A stretch of DNA of 64,000 bases from Mycolicibacterium helvum (GCF_010731895.1 NZ_AP022596.1:2232001-2296000); one strand, 5' to 3'; numbered from the stretch's first letter, positions 34,462-43,224 are shown. The notes: generated from the sequence alone by a model not told the origin. Numbers and translations are program-made.

Positions 34462-34483
34462 AAGTGGTGGCATTCCTCCACTT
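34462..34483 (+). promoter_or_regulatory. TetR operator 2 (upstream of the MFS gene)
   Basis: Arms AAGTGGTGG and CCTCCACTT around a 4-bp centre, one mismatch between arms. It ends 18 bp before the MFS start and just before its AAAGGAG ribosome site. It is an inverted copy of operator 1, 43 bp away. Confidence 0.7.
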
Positions 34484-34501
34484 ATCGAAAGGAGTGGAAC
34501 C

Positions 34502-36079
34502 GTGGCTATCACCACAGTTCAGCACCCTGCGCACGCGCGTCACGCGCGACCCACGCAGGGCGTACGCGGGAATCCGTGGTGGATTCTCGCCGCCGTGTCA
34601 GTCGGCGTCATCATGGTTGGGCTGGACGCATCAGTCGTGGCCATCGCCAACCCCCGCATCGCCACCGACCTCAACGCGTCGTTGTCGGACCTGCAGTGGA
34701 TCACCGACGCCTACCTGCTCAGCCTGGCGTCGCTGTTGATTTTCGGCGGCAAACTCGGCGACATGTTCGGCCGACGCCTGGTCTTCCTGATCGGCGTGGT
34801 CGGGTTCGCGGTGACCTCCGTCGGGATCGGCGTCATCGGCACGGTCGCCGGAGTGATCGCCATGCGCGCGTTGCAGGGCGTGTTCGGCGCGCTGCTGATG
34901 CCCAGCACGCTGGCGATCATTCGCAAGGCATTCCCGCAAGAGAAGCTCAACACCGCCATCGGGATCTGGGGCGCCGCGACCGGGGTGTCGGTGGCTGCCG
35001 GACCTGTCTTGGGTGGCGTCCTGGTCGAGCACTTCAACTGGGAATCGGTCTTCTACATCAATGTGCCGATCGCGGTGGTCGCCGTGGTCATCGGTGCTGC
35101 CGCGATCGTCGAAAGCCGCAGCGACGAGAAGGCGCGACTGGATGTGGCCGGCATCCTGACCCTGTCCGGCAGTCTGTTCTTGCTGGTGTACGGACTGATC
35201 AAGGCCCCGGAGTGGGGCTGGCTGGATCCGCAGACCGTGGCCTTCCTGATCGGTGGGGTGGTTCTGATGGGCGCCTTCGTCATCGTCGAACGGCACACCA
35301 GCGACCCGATGCTGCCGCTGCGGTTGTTCGCCAACCCGTCGCTGTCGATCGGCGCCGCCGTGGTCACCATCAACTTCTTCGCACTCTTCGGTGCACTGTT
35401 CTTCATGACGCTGTACCTGCAGAACCTGCAGGGCTGGAGCCCGGTGGAAACCGGCGTCCGGACTCTGCCCCTCAGCGCGGCGATGATGGTCATGGCCCCG
35501 CTGTCCGGTGTCATCACCGAGCGGTTCGGCCCGCGACCGGCGATGGTGGCCGGCCTGCTCGGTGTCGCCGGCGGCCTGGCACTCCTCAGCGGACTGCAGG
35601 CCGATTCCGGCTACGGCGCGATCTGGCCGGCCTTCGCACTGCTGGGCACCGGCGTCGGCCTGGTGCTGACCGCGAGCTCGGACGCCATCGTCGGCAACGC
35701 GCCGGTCGACGACGCCGGAGTGGCCGGGGGTATCCAGAGCACGTCCGTTCAGCTGGGCGCCGTGCTGGGCACGACGATCCTCGGCTCGGTGCTGTCCAGC
35801 AAGGTCGGCTCGACCCTGGTCGACAAGCTGACCGCCGCGGGCACCCCGGCCCCGGTAGCCGAAAAGTTGTCCCCGGCAAAGGAATTGGTCTCGAAAGGGT
35901 TGGCTCCGTCAATCCCCGGTGCGCCACCCCAGCTGACGGCCGCGATCGCCGGCGGTAGTCACGAGGCGTTCATGGCCGGCCTGCAGCTGTCGATGTGGGT
36001 TGGGGCCGCCGCCGCGGCCGTCGGCGCGGTGCTGGCGCTATTTGTCCGGGGCGGCGGAGCTGTGGCCGCGGCTCGATAG
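34502..36079 (+). CDS. MFS transporter, DHA2 (EmrB/QacA) drug-efflux family
   Basis: 525 residues from GTG 34502, with AAAGGAG 7 nt upstream. About 14 membrane helices are predicted, starting after a 20-residue polar N-terminus with WWILAAVSVGVIMVGLDASVV (motif D1 of 14-TMS exporters: the Asp in LDASVV), motif A GGKLGDMFGRR between helices 2 and 3, and motif C AAGPVLGG in helix 5. It is a proton-driven exporter of hydrophobic drugs. It is probably repressed by the divergent TetR. The next gene begins 32 bp downstream in the same direction. Confidence 0.93.
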   Translation: MAITTVQHPAHARHARPTQGVRGNPWWILAAVSVGVIMVGLDASVVAIANPRIATDLNASLSDLQWITDAYLLSLASLLIFGGKLGDMFGRRLVFLIGVVGFAVTSVGIGVIGTVAGVIAMRALQGVFGALLMPSTLAIIRKAFPQEKLNTAIGIWGAATGVSVAAGPVLGGVLVEHFNWESVFYINVPIAVVAVVIGAAAIVESRSDEKARLDVAGILTLSGSLFLLVYGLIKAPEWGWLDPQTVAFLIGGVVLMGAFVIVERHTSDPMLPLRLFANPSLSIGAAVVTINFFALFGALFFMTLYLQNLQGWSPVETGVRTLPLSAAMMVMAPLSGVITERFGPRPAMVAGLLGVAGGLALLSGLQADSGYGAIWPAFALLGTGVGLVLTASSDAIVGNAPVDDAGVAGGIQSTSVQLGAVLGTTILGSVLSSKVGSTLVDKLTAAGTPAPVAEKLSPAKELVSKGLAPSIPGAPPQLTAAIAGGSHEAFMAGLQLSMWVGAAAAAVGAVLALFVRGGGAVAAAR

Positions 36080-36115
36080 ATTCGGGAGATGCCGAGCCTC
36101 ATCGTTTCGCCGTGA
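36077..36115 (+). other. Possible leaderless octapeptide leader before the SGNH gene
   Basis: A TAGATT box (36077-36082, including the MFS stop codon) is 6 nt before ATG 36089, which opens an 8-codon reading frame (MPSLIVSP). Its TGA stop overlaps the GTG start of the SGNH hydrolase (GTGA at 36112-36115). The layout would couple translation of the hydrolase to a short leader, but chance is a real possibility. Confidence 0.25.
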
Positions 36116-37254
36116 TCACCCAGCCCATTGCGGCCGGCCTCTTCCGCGGACTGGCCGAGCTGGAACGGACCGAACGGGGTTGGCTTGCACACCGACTGCC
36201 ACACCGCGCGCGCGAGCAGTGTGCCGACTCCCAACTGGCGGCCGCAGAAGCGCAACCGTCCGGCGTTCGTCTGGCATTCCGCACTCGCTCGACGGTGGTC
36301 GAGGTGGACCTGCTGCGAACCCGGACGGTGCTGACGGGTGTGCCTGAACGCCCGGACGGCACGGTCGACCTGCTCATCAATGGCACGCTCGCCCGCCAGG
36401 CGCCGACGAGTGGCGGAGACACCGTGCTGGTCGATCCGGCCTCCGGGCTCACCACCGTCGAGCAAGGCTCGGCCGCGACCGTCCGGTTCGCCGGGTTGAA
36501 CGCACAGGAGAAGGACGTCGAGATCTGGTTGCCGCACTACGAGCGAACCGAGGTCGTCGCGCTGCGCACGGACGCTCCCGTCGCGCTGTCACCGACCGGA
36601 CGCCGACCGGTCTGGCTGCACCACGGAAGTTCGATCAGCCAGGGTTCCAATGCCGCCAGCCCGAGCACCACCTGGCCGGCGGTGGCGGCCAGGCTCGGCG
36701 GGGTCGAGGTGATCAACCTCGGACTGGCCGGCAGCGCCATGCTCGACCCGTTCACCGCACGCGCCATGCGGGACACTCCCGCCGACGTCATCAGCATCAA
36801 GATCGGGATCAACCTGGTCAACGCCGACGTCATGCGGCTGCGGGCCTTCGAACCCGCCGTCCACGGGTTCTTGGACACCATCCGGGACGGCCACGCGGGA
36901 GTGCCATTGCTCGTGGTGGGGCCGCTATACTGCCCGATCCACGAGCACACGCCGGGGCCGGGTGCCTTCGATCCGGCTGCGCTCGCCGCGGGGCAGGTCA
37001 GATTCCTGGCCACCGGCGACCCGGCTGAGATCGGTCGAGGCACGTTGACGCTTTCCGTCATCCGGGAGCGCCTCGCCCACATCGTGCGGGACCGCGCTGC
37101 CAACGACCCCCACCTGGACTACCTCGACGGTCACGACCTCTACGGTCCGCACGACAGTGCCGAACACCCGCTTCCCGACAACCTTCACCCCGACGCGGCC
37201 ACCCACCAGGTGATCGGCGAGCGCTTCGCCCACCGCGCGTTCTCCGCACTCTGA
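36112..37254 (+). CDS. SGNH-hydrolase-fold protein with N-terminal beta domain
   Basis: 380 residues from GTG 36112; the frame is open further upstream inside the MFS gene without support. An N-terminal beta-sandwich-like domain (about 1-165) precedes an SGNH hydrolase domain beginning WLHHGSSISQG (nucleophile Ser). The catalytic Asp/His are in DNLHPD (D-x-x-H) near residue 355. This two-domain plan recalls carbohydrate esterase-type GDSL proteins. No signal peptide. It lies 32 bp after the MFS transporter gene and may be expressed with it, perhaps de-esterifying the exported compound. Confidence 0.8.
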   Translation: MITQPIAAGLFRGLAELERTERGWLAHRLPHRAREQCADSQLAAAEAQPSGVRLAFRTRSTVVEVDLLRTRTVLTGVPERPDGTVDLLINGTLARQAPTSGGDTVLVDPASGLTTVEQGSAATVRFAGLNAQEKDVEIWLPHYERTEVVALRTDAPVALSPTGRRPVWLHHGSSISQGSNAASPSTTWPAVAARLGGVEVINLGLAGSAMLDPFTARAMRDTPADVISIKIGINLVNADVMRLRAFEPAVHGFLDTIRDGHAGVPLLVVGPLYCPIHEHTPGPGAFDPAALAAGQVRFLATGDPAEIGRGTLTLSVIRERLAHIVRDRAANDPHLDYLDGHDLYGPHDSAEHPLPDNLHPDAATHQVIGERFAHRAFSAL

Positions 37255-37350
37255 CCGCGGTCCCGCTAGGTGATGTTCCGCCACAGGCGAAGTCGGGCGC
37301 CGTGGCAGACTCGATCGCGTTCTGGAGTCTGGGCACGCAGAGGAGCGCCA

Positions 37351-39018
37351 ATGAGCAGCGACGTCAGCTTCGACCTTTCGTCGGTGTTCCGTACCGTCGC
37401 CCAGACCCTGCCGGATCGTGAGGCGCTAATCTGGCGGGACAGTCGCTGGACGTATGCGCAGCTGGACGCCCGCATCGACGGCGTCGCGCACTACCTCGCC
37501 AGCCGGGGACTGGGCTGCCATACCGAACGCGATCAGCTGGCCCCGCACCAGTCCGGCCAGGACCACCTCGGGTTGTACCTGCGCAATGGCAACCAGTACC
37601 TGGAGGCCATGATCGCCGGCTACCGGGCCCGAGTGGCGCCGTTCAACGTCAACTACCGCTACGTCGAGGAAGAACTCCTCTATCTGCTCACCGACTCTCA
37701 CGCCAAGGCCCTCGTCTACGGCGCCGAGTTCGCCCCGCATGTCGCGTCCATTCGCGACCGGCTGCCCGAACTGCAGGTGCTGATCCAGGTCGCCGACTCC
37801 TCCGGTAACGACCTGCTGCCCGGCGCGGTGGACTATGAGTCGATCGTCACCACCCCGGCTCCGTCCGGCGGCATGCCCACCCCGAGCGGCGACGACCTCT
37901 ACATCCTTTACACCGGCGGCACTACCGGCATGCCGAAGGGCGTGCTGTGGCGTCAGCACGACATCTTCATGTCCGCGATGGGCGGCCGCCCGTTCGGGTC
38001 CGACACGTCGCTGGCGTCCTACGAGGAACTCGCCGAGCAGGCCCGTACCAACGCCGGCTTCCGGTCGATCCTGATGATCCCGCCACTGATGCACGGCGCG
38101 GCGCAATGGGCCGCCTTCAACATGTTCAGCACCGGCGGGTGGATGGTGTTGCCCGACGACGTCGATCGCATGAACGCCCCTGCGGTGATGAAACTCGCCG
38201 AACGTGAACGGGTACTGAGCATTCCGGTCGTCGGCGACGCGATCGCCCGGCCACTGCTCGACGAGATCGAGACCGGCACGTACGACCTGTCCGGCTTGCT
38301 GACCATCACGAACGGCGGAGCGCCGCTGTCACCGACGGTACGTGAGCGGCTACTGGCCGCGTTGCCCAACCTGATGGTGCTCGATGCGGTCGGCGCTTCG
38401 GAGACCGGGATGCAGATGACCACCATGGCGGCCAAGGGCGTCGAGCAGAAGGCGGCCACCTTCACTCCCCAGCACGACACCGCCATCATCTCGGCGGACT
38501 TGCGCACCGTATTGCAACCCGGCGACGGCGAGGGCTGGCTGGCCCGGCGGGCATACGTGCCGCTGGGCTATCTGGGCGACGCCGAGAAGTCGGCACGCAC
38601 CTTCCCCACCATCAACGGCGTCCGTTGGTCGGTGCCCGGCGACAAGGCCCGCTTCCTTGCCGATGGCCAAATCGAGCTGCTGGGCCGCGATTCGGTGACC
38701 ATCAACTCCGGTGGGGAGAAGATCTTCGCCGAAGAGGTCGAGCGCGCGGTCGCCAGCCATCCGGCGGTGTACGACGTCGTTGTGGCCGGGCGGCCGTCGG
38801 AACGATGGGGCAGCGAGGTGGTGGCCATCGTGCAGTTGGCGGAGGGCTGCAGCGCCACCGACGATGAGCTCACCGATGCCTGCCGCGCCCACATCGCGCA
38901 GTACAAGCTGCCGAAGGCCTTCATCCGGACCGAGAAGGTGCTGCGCTCACCCGCGGGCAAGGCCGACTACCGCTGGGCCAAGGAGTTGGCCGTCGAAAGC
39001 CTTGCCGCACAAGGCTAA
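37351..39018 (+). CDS. Fatty-acyl/steroid-side-chain-type CoA ligase (FadD family)
   Basis: 555 residues from ATG 37351 with GAGGAG 6 nt upstream. ANL-superfamily motifs: the P-loop YTGGTTGMPKG (A3), a VGASETG-type A5 segment, GRDSVTINSGGEKIFAEEVE (A8 hinge and C-terminal domain) and the catalytic lysine in SPAGKADYRW near the end. It activates a carboxylic acid to acyl-AMP and then acyl-CoA. The sequence style resembles FadD17/FadD19-type mycobacterial enzymes that act on steroid side chains, but the substrate is not settled. It converges on an SDR gene across a strong hairpin. Confidence 0.9.
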   Translation: MSSDVSFDLSSVFRTVAQTLPDREALIWRDSRWTYAQLDARIDGVAHYLASRGLGCHTERDQLAPHQSGQDHLGLYLRNGNQYLEAMIAGYRARVAPFNVNYRYVEEELLYLLTDSHAKALVYGAEFAPHVASIRDRLPELQVLIQVADSSGNDLLPGAVDYESIVTTPAPSGGMPTPSGDDLYILYTGGTTGMPKGVLWRQHDIFMSAMGGRPFGSDTSLASYEELAEQARTNAGFRSILMIPPLMHGAAQWAAFNMFSTGGWMVLPDDVDRMNAPAVMKLAERERVLSIPVVGDAIARPLLDEIETGTYDLSGLLTITNGGAPLSPTVRERLLAALPNLMVLDAVGASETGMQMTTMAAKGVEQKAATFTPQHDTAIISADLRTVLQPGDGEGWLARRAYVPLGYLGDAEKSARTFPTINGVRWSVPGDKARFLADGQIELLGRDSVTINSGGEKIFAEEVERAVASHPAVYDVVVAGRPSERWGSEVVAIVQLAEGCSATDDELTDACRAHIAQYKLPKAFIRTEKVLRSPAGKADYRWAKELAVESLAAQG

Positions 39019-39042
39019 TTTGCCGTGGATTGATTCCGCGAA

Positions 39043-39093
39043 CGTAACGTCACGGCGGGAATTCGGGGGGCCAAGGCCCGCCGTGGCGTTACG
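39043..39093. terminator. Bidirectional hairpin terminator between convergent genes
   Basis: Stem arms 39043-39059 (CGTAACGTCACGGCGGG) and 39077-39093 pair at 16 of 17 positions around a 17-nt loop. It sits midway between the stops of the acyl-CoA ligase (39018) and the SDR (39114). No U-run follows, as is usual for mycobacterial terminators. Confidence 0.7.
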
Positions 39094-39113
39094 CTCGACG
39101 GGGACCAGACCAG

Positions 39114-39938
39114 TTAGACCTTCAGATAGCCCTTGTCCGCCGGGATCTGGGCGGCGGTCAACAGCGCCGAGGCATCGCTGGCCAGGAACAGCACCACCTC
39201 GCTGACCTGATTCGGCGCGATGAGCGACTCGGTGGGCAGCGCACCCGGAGAGAAGCTGTAGACGTAATGCGGGTGCTTCTCGAACATCCCGTACATCGAC
39301 AGGTCGTTACCCAGCGTGGTGTCGACACCGTAAGTGTGCACCGAGTTCACCCGGATGCCGAACTCGCCCAACTCCAGCGCGAGCGAATTCGCCAGTCCCA
39401 CAACGCCGAACTTGCTGGCGCAGTAGTGACCCGCGCCGGGAACGGATTTGATTCCGGCCGAGGAACTGATCGCGATGATCGACCCGCCGTTGCCGGCCTC
39501 GATCATCGCCGGGACGGTGGCCTGCACGGTGTTGAAGAACCCGGTCAGGTTGATGTCGATGACCTCCTGCCACTGCTCGGCCGGGATCTCCCAGGCGCGA
39601 CCCCAGCTCATCACCCCGGCATTGGCGACGACGACGTCTAGGCGGCCGAATTGTTCGATGGCGCTGGCGATTACCCGCTTCTGCCCGTCGAGGTCACGCA
39701 CGTCGACCCGGTCGGCACTGATCTTGACGCCCTCGTCTTCGACCAAGCGGACGGTCTCGGCGAGATCCTCGGGCTGCGAAGGTTGGTAGCCGATGTGCTT
39801 GCCAACCGGCCCGCAGGCATCGATGGTGACGATATCGGCTCCGGCGCGAGCCAGCCGGACACAATGCGCGCGGCCCTGCCCCCGGGCCCCGCCGGTCACA
39901 TAGGCGACTTTGCCCTCCAGAGGGCGTTCGTTGGTCAC
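39114..39938 (-). CDS. Mycofactocin-type short-chain dehydrogenase/reductase
   Basis: 274 residues from GTG 39938, with a TATGGT box (39945-39950) exactly 6 nt upstream. Rossmann motif TGGARGQGR (the RGQGR form is typical of mycofactocin-coupled SDRs), DVRD, NAG in VVANAGV, and catalytic Ser...YCASK (Tyr and Lys). The roughly 25-residue insertion after the second strand (DACGPVGKHIGYQPSQPEDLAET) is the hallmark of the mycofactocin-dependent group, whose bound NAD does not exchange. Its substrate is likely an alcohol or ketone. It is a single-gene unit. Confidence 0.9.
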   Translation of the reverse strand: MTNERPLEGKVAYVTGGARGQGRAHCVRLARAGADIVTIDACGPVGKHIGYQPSQPEDLAETVRLVEDEGVKISADRVDVRDLDGQKRVIASAIEQFGRLDVVVANAGVMSWGRAWEIPAEQWQEVIDINLTGFFNTVQATVPAMIEAGNGGSIIAISSSAGIKSVPGAGHYCASKFGVVGLANSLALELGEFGIRVNSVHTYGVDTTLGNDLSMYGMFEKHPHYVYSFSPGALPTESLIAPNQVSEVVLFLASDASALLTAAQIPADKGYLKV

Positions 39939-39944
39939 GGCCTC

Positions 39945-39950
39945 ACCATA
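39945..39950 (-). promoter_or_regulatory. Leaderless -10 box for the mycofactocin-type SDR
   Basis: TATGGT on the reverse strand, 6 nt before GTG 39938, with no ribosome site between. It fits leaderless transcription. Confidence 0.5.
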
Positions 39951-40011
39951 CGTTCGCCTGCTTCGTGGATGGTCAGGAATGCGGCAACCTCCCATACCGC
40001 TTCTACACGCT

Positions 40012-40806
40012 ATGCACATCAACCTCAGCGGAAAAACAGCATTGGTGACCGGCTCCACCCAGGGCATCGGTCTCGCGATCGCCAAGGGCTTGGCGAGTTC
40101 AGGGGCACGGGTTGCGATCAACGGACGCTCCGCGACCTCGGTACAGCGGGCGGTTGACCACCTGGCGGCCACCGTCGACGGCGCCAACCTTGTTTCGGTG
40201 CCCGCCGACGTCACGACCGACGAAGGTGTGGCGGCGGTTCAGGCGCAACTCCCCGGTGTCGACATCCTGGTGAACAATGTCGGGATCTTCGAGGCGGTGC
40301 CCGCCCTCGAGATCGACGACGAGGCGTGGCGCAGATTCTTCGAGGTCAACGTGCTGTCGGCGGCGCGGCTGAGCCGTACGTACCTGCCGGGCATGATCGA
40401 ACGGTCCTGGGGGCGAGTCCTCAACATTGCCAGCGACTCTGCTGTGGTGACGCCGGTGGAAATGATCCATTACGGCATGTCCAAGACCGCGTTGCTCGCG
40501 GTAACCCGCGGATTCGCCAAGGCTGCGTCGGGATCCGGGGTGACTGTCAACTCCGTCATCGCCGGGCCGACCCACACCGCAGGTGTCGAGGACTTTGTCT
40601 ATCAGCTCGTCGACAAGGCCCTGCCGTGGGATCAGGCGCAGCGGCAGTTCATGATTGAACACCGGCCCCAGTCACTGCTGCAACGGCTCATCGAGCCAGA
40701 GGAGATCGCAAACATGGTGGTGTATCTCAGCTCACCGCTGGCGTCAGCCACCACCGGTGGTGCGCTGCGCGTCGACGGCGGCTACGTCGACTCCATCCTG
40801 CCGTGA
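40012..40806 (+). CDS. Short-chain dehydrogenase/reductase
   Basis: 264 residues from ATG 40012. Cofactor motif TGSTQGIG, NVG in LVNNVGI, catalytic Ser (IASDSA), YGMSK, and a C-terminal GGALRVDGGYV, all in classical order. INGRS after strand 2 suggests NADP(H) preference. Substrate unknown; relatives are annotated as 3-oxoacyl-ACP reductase-like. Its TGA overlaps the GTG of the following DUF1275 membrane gene, so the two are coupled. It is divergent from the mycofactocin-type SDR with 73 bp between starts. Confidence 0.88.
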   Translation: MHINLSGKTALVTGSTQGIGLAIAKGLASSGARVAINGRSATSVQRAVDHLAATVDGANLVSVPADVTTDEGVAAVQAQLPGVDILVNNVGIFEAVPALEIDDEAWRRFFEVNVLSAARLSRTYLPGMIERSWGRVLNIASDSAVVTPVEMIHYGMSKTALLAVTRGFAKAASGSGVTVNSVIAGPTHTAGVEDFVYQLVDKALPWDQAQRQFMIEHRPQSLLQRLIEPEEIANMVVYLSSPLASATTGGALRVDGGYVDSILP

Positions 40807-41471
40807 GCGGCGGCCCGGCAACCTCGCGGCTGACCATCGCGGCGCTGCTGAGTCTCACCGCCGGCACCGGGGTGATCGACGCGGTTTCCTACCTTGGCCT
40901 CGGTCACGTGTTCGTCGCCAACATGACCGGCAATATCGTGTTCCTCGGCTTCGCGGCCAATCCCAGCTCCGGGCTGTCGGCATCGCTGGCGCTGATCGCG
41001 CTGGCCGCGTTCATGTTCGGTGCACTTCTCGGCGGTGCCGCCGGGCACCGGCTTGCCGGGTCACGGGTGTGGCCGACGTCGGTATTGCTGATTCAGGCAG
41101 TCCTTCTCGGCGGCGTCGCGGCGGCGGGTGCGGCACTGGGCATCGCCACGCTGGGCCGCCCGGCTGTCGTCGCGGTGCTGGCGTTCGCGTTCGGGTTGCA
41201 GAACAGCACGGCGCGGCGGATGGCCGTCGCCGACCTGACCACCACCGTGCTGACATTGACGGTGACAGGCCTGGCCGCCGACAGCCGCGTCGCCGGTGGA
41301 CCTGGCGCCAAGCCGATCCGGCGAGTGGCGTCGATCGCCACGATGCTGGCCGGGGCGGCCGCCGGCGCGCTGTTGGTGCAGGTGTCCGTGCCGCTGACTA
41401 TCGGTGCCGCGGCGCTCTGTGTCCTCGTCGCCGCGGGCCTGCTCGGCATGGACCGTCCGGTCGCGGATTGA
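40803..41471 (+). CDS. DUF1275 (YoaK-type) membrane protein
   Basis: 222 residues from GTG 40803, a GTGA overlap with the SDR. Six hydrophobic segments are visible; the start region AGTGVIDAVSYLGLGHVFVANMTGN is the family signature. Function is unknown, although members are often annotated as possible transporters. It ends directly against the convergent SDR gene (stops at 41471 and 41472), with no space for a terminator. Confidence 0.87.
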   Translation: MSGGPATSRLTIAALLSLTAGTGVIDAVSYLGLGHVFVANMTGNIVFLGFAANPSSGLSASLALIALAAFMFGALLGGAAGHRLAGSRVWPTSVLLIQAVLLGGVAAAGAALGIATLGRPAVVAVLAFAFGLQNSTARRMAVADLTTTVLTLTVTGLAADSRVAGGPGAKPIRRVASIATMLAGAAAGALLVQVSVPLTIGAAALCVLVAAGLLGMDRPVAD

Positions 41472-42272
41472 TCAGCCCGGCCCGAACCGGGCACCGTCGT
41501 CGGTGTGATACCAGCCCGACGCGGCGTGCGTTCCACCATCGACGTGCAGCGTCTGCCCGGTGATGTTGCGCGCCATGTCGGAAGCGAGAAAGACTGCAAC
41601 TGAGGCAATTTCGTCGACATCGCCGAGGCGTCCCAAGGGGACGGCCTGGCTGAGCTCCTGGCGGATCCCGTCCGGGGACAGCGCGAGCAGGCCTTCGGTG
41701 ATCGTGATGTCGGGGGCGATCGCATTGACCCTGATGTTGTGCGTCGCCAGCTCAAAAGCCGCCGTCCGGGTGTAGTTGATCACCCCGGCCTTGGCCGCGG
41801 AGTAGGCCGCGTAGCCGGGTGCGGCGCGCACGCCCTCGATCGACGTCAGCGAGATGACACTGCCGGGTCGCCCGTCGACGACCAGCTGGCGCGCGACCCG
41901 CTGCGTGCACAGCAGCACGTGACGAAGGTTCGCCCTGTACAAGGCATCCCAACCGTTTTCGGTGGTGTCCAGCAGCGGGGAGGCGAACACACCGCCGGCG
42001 TTATTGACCAAGATGTCCACCGGCCCGAGTTCGTCGCGGGTGCGCTTCAACGCGGCGTCGACCTGCTGCGCGTCACGGACGTCGGTGACGATCCCGAGCA
42101 CGCCTAGCTCGACTGCGATCGCCGCGCAGGTGTCCGCGTCGCGTTCCCAGATCGCGACCTTCGCGCCGAATTGCGTCAGCCCGGCGGCAATCCCACGTCC
42201 AATACCGGTCCCGCCACCGGTCACGACCGCCACCCGGTCGGTCAGCAGGATGTCCGACGGCGCGATCGCCAC
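41472..42272 (-). CDS. Short-chain dehydrogenase/reductase
   Basis: 266 residues from GTG 42272. TGGGTGIGRG cofactor loop, DVRD, NNAGG, Ser in LTSIEG, YSAAK and a LHVDGGTHA C-terminal segment. IWERD after strand 2 points to NAD(H). It starts 4 bp after the LLM oxidoreductase stop and is therefore the second gene of that operon. The pair probably acts on one oxidised substrate. Substrate unknown. Confidence 0.88.
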   Translation of the reverse strand: MAIAPSDILLTDRVAVVTGGGTGIGRGIAAGLTQFGAKVAIWERDADTCAAIAVELGVLGIVTDVRDAQQVDAALKRTRDELGPVDILVNNAGGVFASPLLDTTENGWDALYRANLRHVLLCTQRVARQLVVDGRPGSVISLTSIEGVRAAPGYAAYSAAKAGVINYTRTAAFELATHNIRVNAIAPDITITEGLLALSPDGIRQELSQAVPLGRLGDVDEIASVAVFLASDMARNITGQTLHVDGGTHAASGWYHTDDGARFGPG

Positions 42273-42276
42273 GGCG

Positions 42277-43128
42277 CTAACCGCTCCGCGACGGTGTGAG
42301 GATGTCGTCGGCGAAGCGGGCGATTCCGTCGAGCGCTTCCCGGGTACGCCGCCACGGCATGACGATCATCCGGTCGATGCCGGCATCAGCCGCCCGCGCG
42401 ACGTCCCCGGGCGAATCAGCCGGGGCCGATGTGGTGATCTCGGGCTTGCCGGTCCGGCCGTGTTCGGCCCACAGCGCCGACAGCGTCTGCACCGACCCGG
42501 GGATCTGGTCCAGGGTGTGGTTCATCGGGATCCAGCCCGACCCGAAACGTGCCACGCGCCGCAGGGCGGGCCGGCCATCACCGCCGACGTGGATCGGCGG
42601 GCCGCCCGGCTGGACGGGCTTGGGCTCGAACGCGACGGCATCGAAGTCGAAGAAGCGGCCGTGATGGGAGATGGTCGGCTCGGTCCACAGCGCCCGGCAC
42701 ACCTCCAGCGCCTCGTCGACACGGGCGCCGCGGGTGCTGAAGTCCAGCCCGGTGGCGTCCCACTCCTCACGCAGCCAGCTCGCGCCGATACCGAAGTCGA
42801 AGCGGCCGCCCGAGACGATGTCCAGCGTGGTGGCGGCGCGCGCGCTGACGAACGGGTGCCGCAGCCCGATGTTGTAGACGTAAGTACCCATCCGGATCGT
42901 GCTGGTCTGGCCAGCCAGGTACGACAGGTAAGCGATCGCGTCGTACATCGGGGTCTGGGACGGGATGGGCGGATGGCTGTCGCCGTGATGCGGGCTGCCC
43001 GACATCGCGGCCGGCAGCACGAGGTGCTCGGGCAGCCAGACCGAGTCGTACCCCAGCTCCTCGGCGCGCACGGTCAGATCACGCCAGAGGCCGGGGTGGA
43101 CGCCACCCAGCGGAATCCCGAACTTCAC
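42277..43128 (-). CDS. LLM-class F420-dependent oxidoreductase
   Basis: 283 residues from GTG 43128, with a TAACAT -10 box (43136-43141) 7 nt upstream and a TTCCGA -35 candidate 17 bp further. Luciferase-like barrel with KFGIPLGGVHPG, ELGYDSVWLPEHL, GGRFDFGIGASW and PPIHVGGDG segments, the last being the usual TIGR03619-type phosphate-binding loop of F420 enzymes. It heads an operon with the SDR at 41472. A perfect 17-bp palindrome lies 43 bp upstream of its start. Confidence 0.9.
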   Translation of the reverse strand: MKFGIPLGGVHPGLWRDLTVRAEELGYDSVWLPEHLVLPAAMSGSPHHGDSHPPIPSQTPMYDAIAYLSYLAGQTSTIRMGTYVYNIGLRHPFVSARAATTLDIVSGGRFDFGIGASWLREEWDATGLDFSTRGARVDEALEVCRALWTEPTISHHGRFFDFDAVAFEPKPVQPGGPPIHVGGDGRPALRRVARFGSGWIPMNHTLDQIPGSVQTLSALWAEHGRTGKPEITTSAPADSPGDVARAADAGIDRMIVMPWRRTREALDGIARFADDILTPSRSG

Positions 43129-43170
43129 AGCGCGGATGTTACGCAGCCGGACTCCCCTTCGGAAGTACTA

Positions 43171-43187
43171 CTCTCATTTTATGAGAG
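43171..43187. promoter_or_regulatory. Perfect palindromic operator without adjacent regulator gene
   Basis: CTCTCAT-TTT-ATGAGAG between the LLM/SDR operon and the adenylate cyclase. It is just upstream of both predicted -35 regions. No TetR or GntR gene is adjacent, so the regulator is encoded elsewhere. The form is typical of TetR-family dimers. Confidence 0.65.
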
Positions 43188-43211
43188 CGTGATTCTGCGC
43201 CGGCGTCCCAG

Positions 43212-43217
43212 TAGCGT
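43212..43217 (+). promoter_or_regulatory. Leaderless -10 box for the adenylate cyclase
   Basis: TAGCGT, 7 nt before ATG 43225; no ribosome site intervenes. Confidence 0.5.
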
Positions 43218-43224
43218 CTGAGCC

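Noticed and set aside
34075..35958. 627-codon frame across the tetR/MFS locus
   Set aside because: It runs through the operator region and out of frame through the MFS gene; Arg/His-rich shadow.
40655..41563. 302-codon frame overlapping the SDR and DUF1275 genes
   Set aside because: Out of frame with two recognisable genes; Arg-rich product without a domain.
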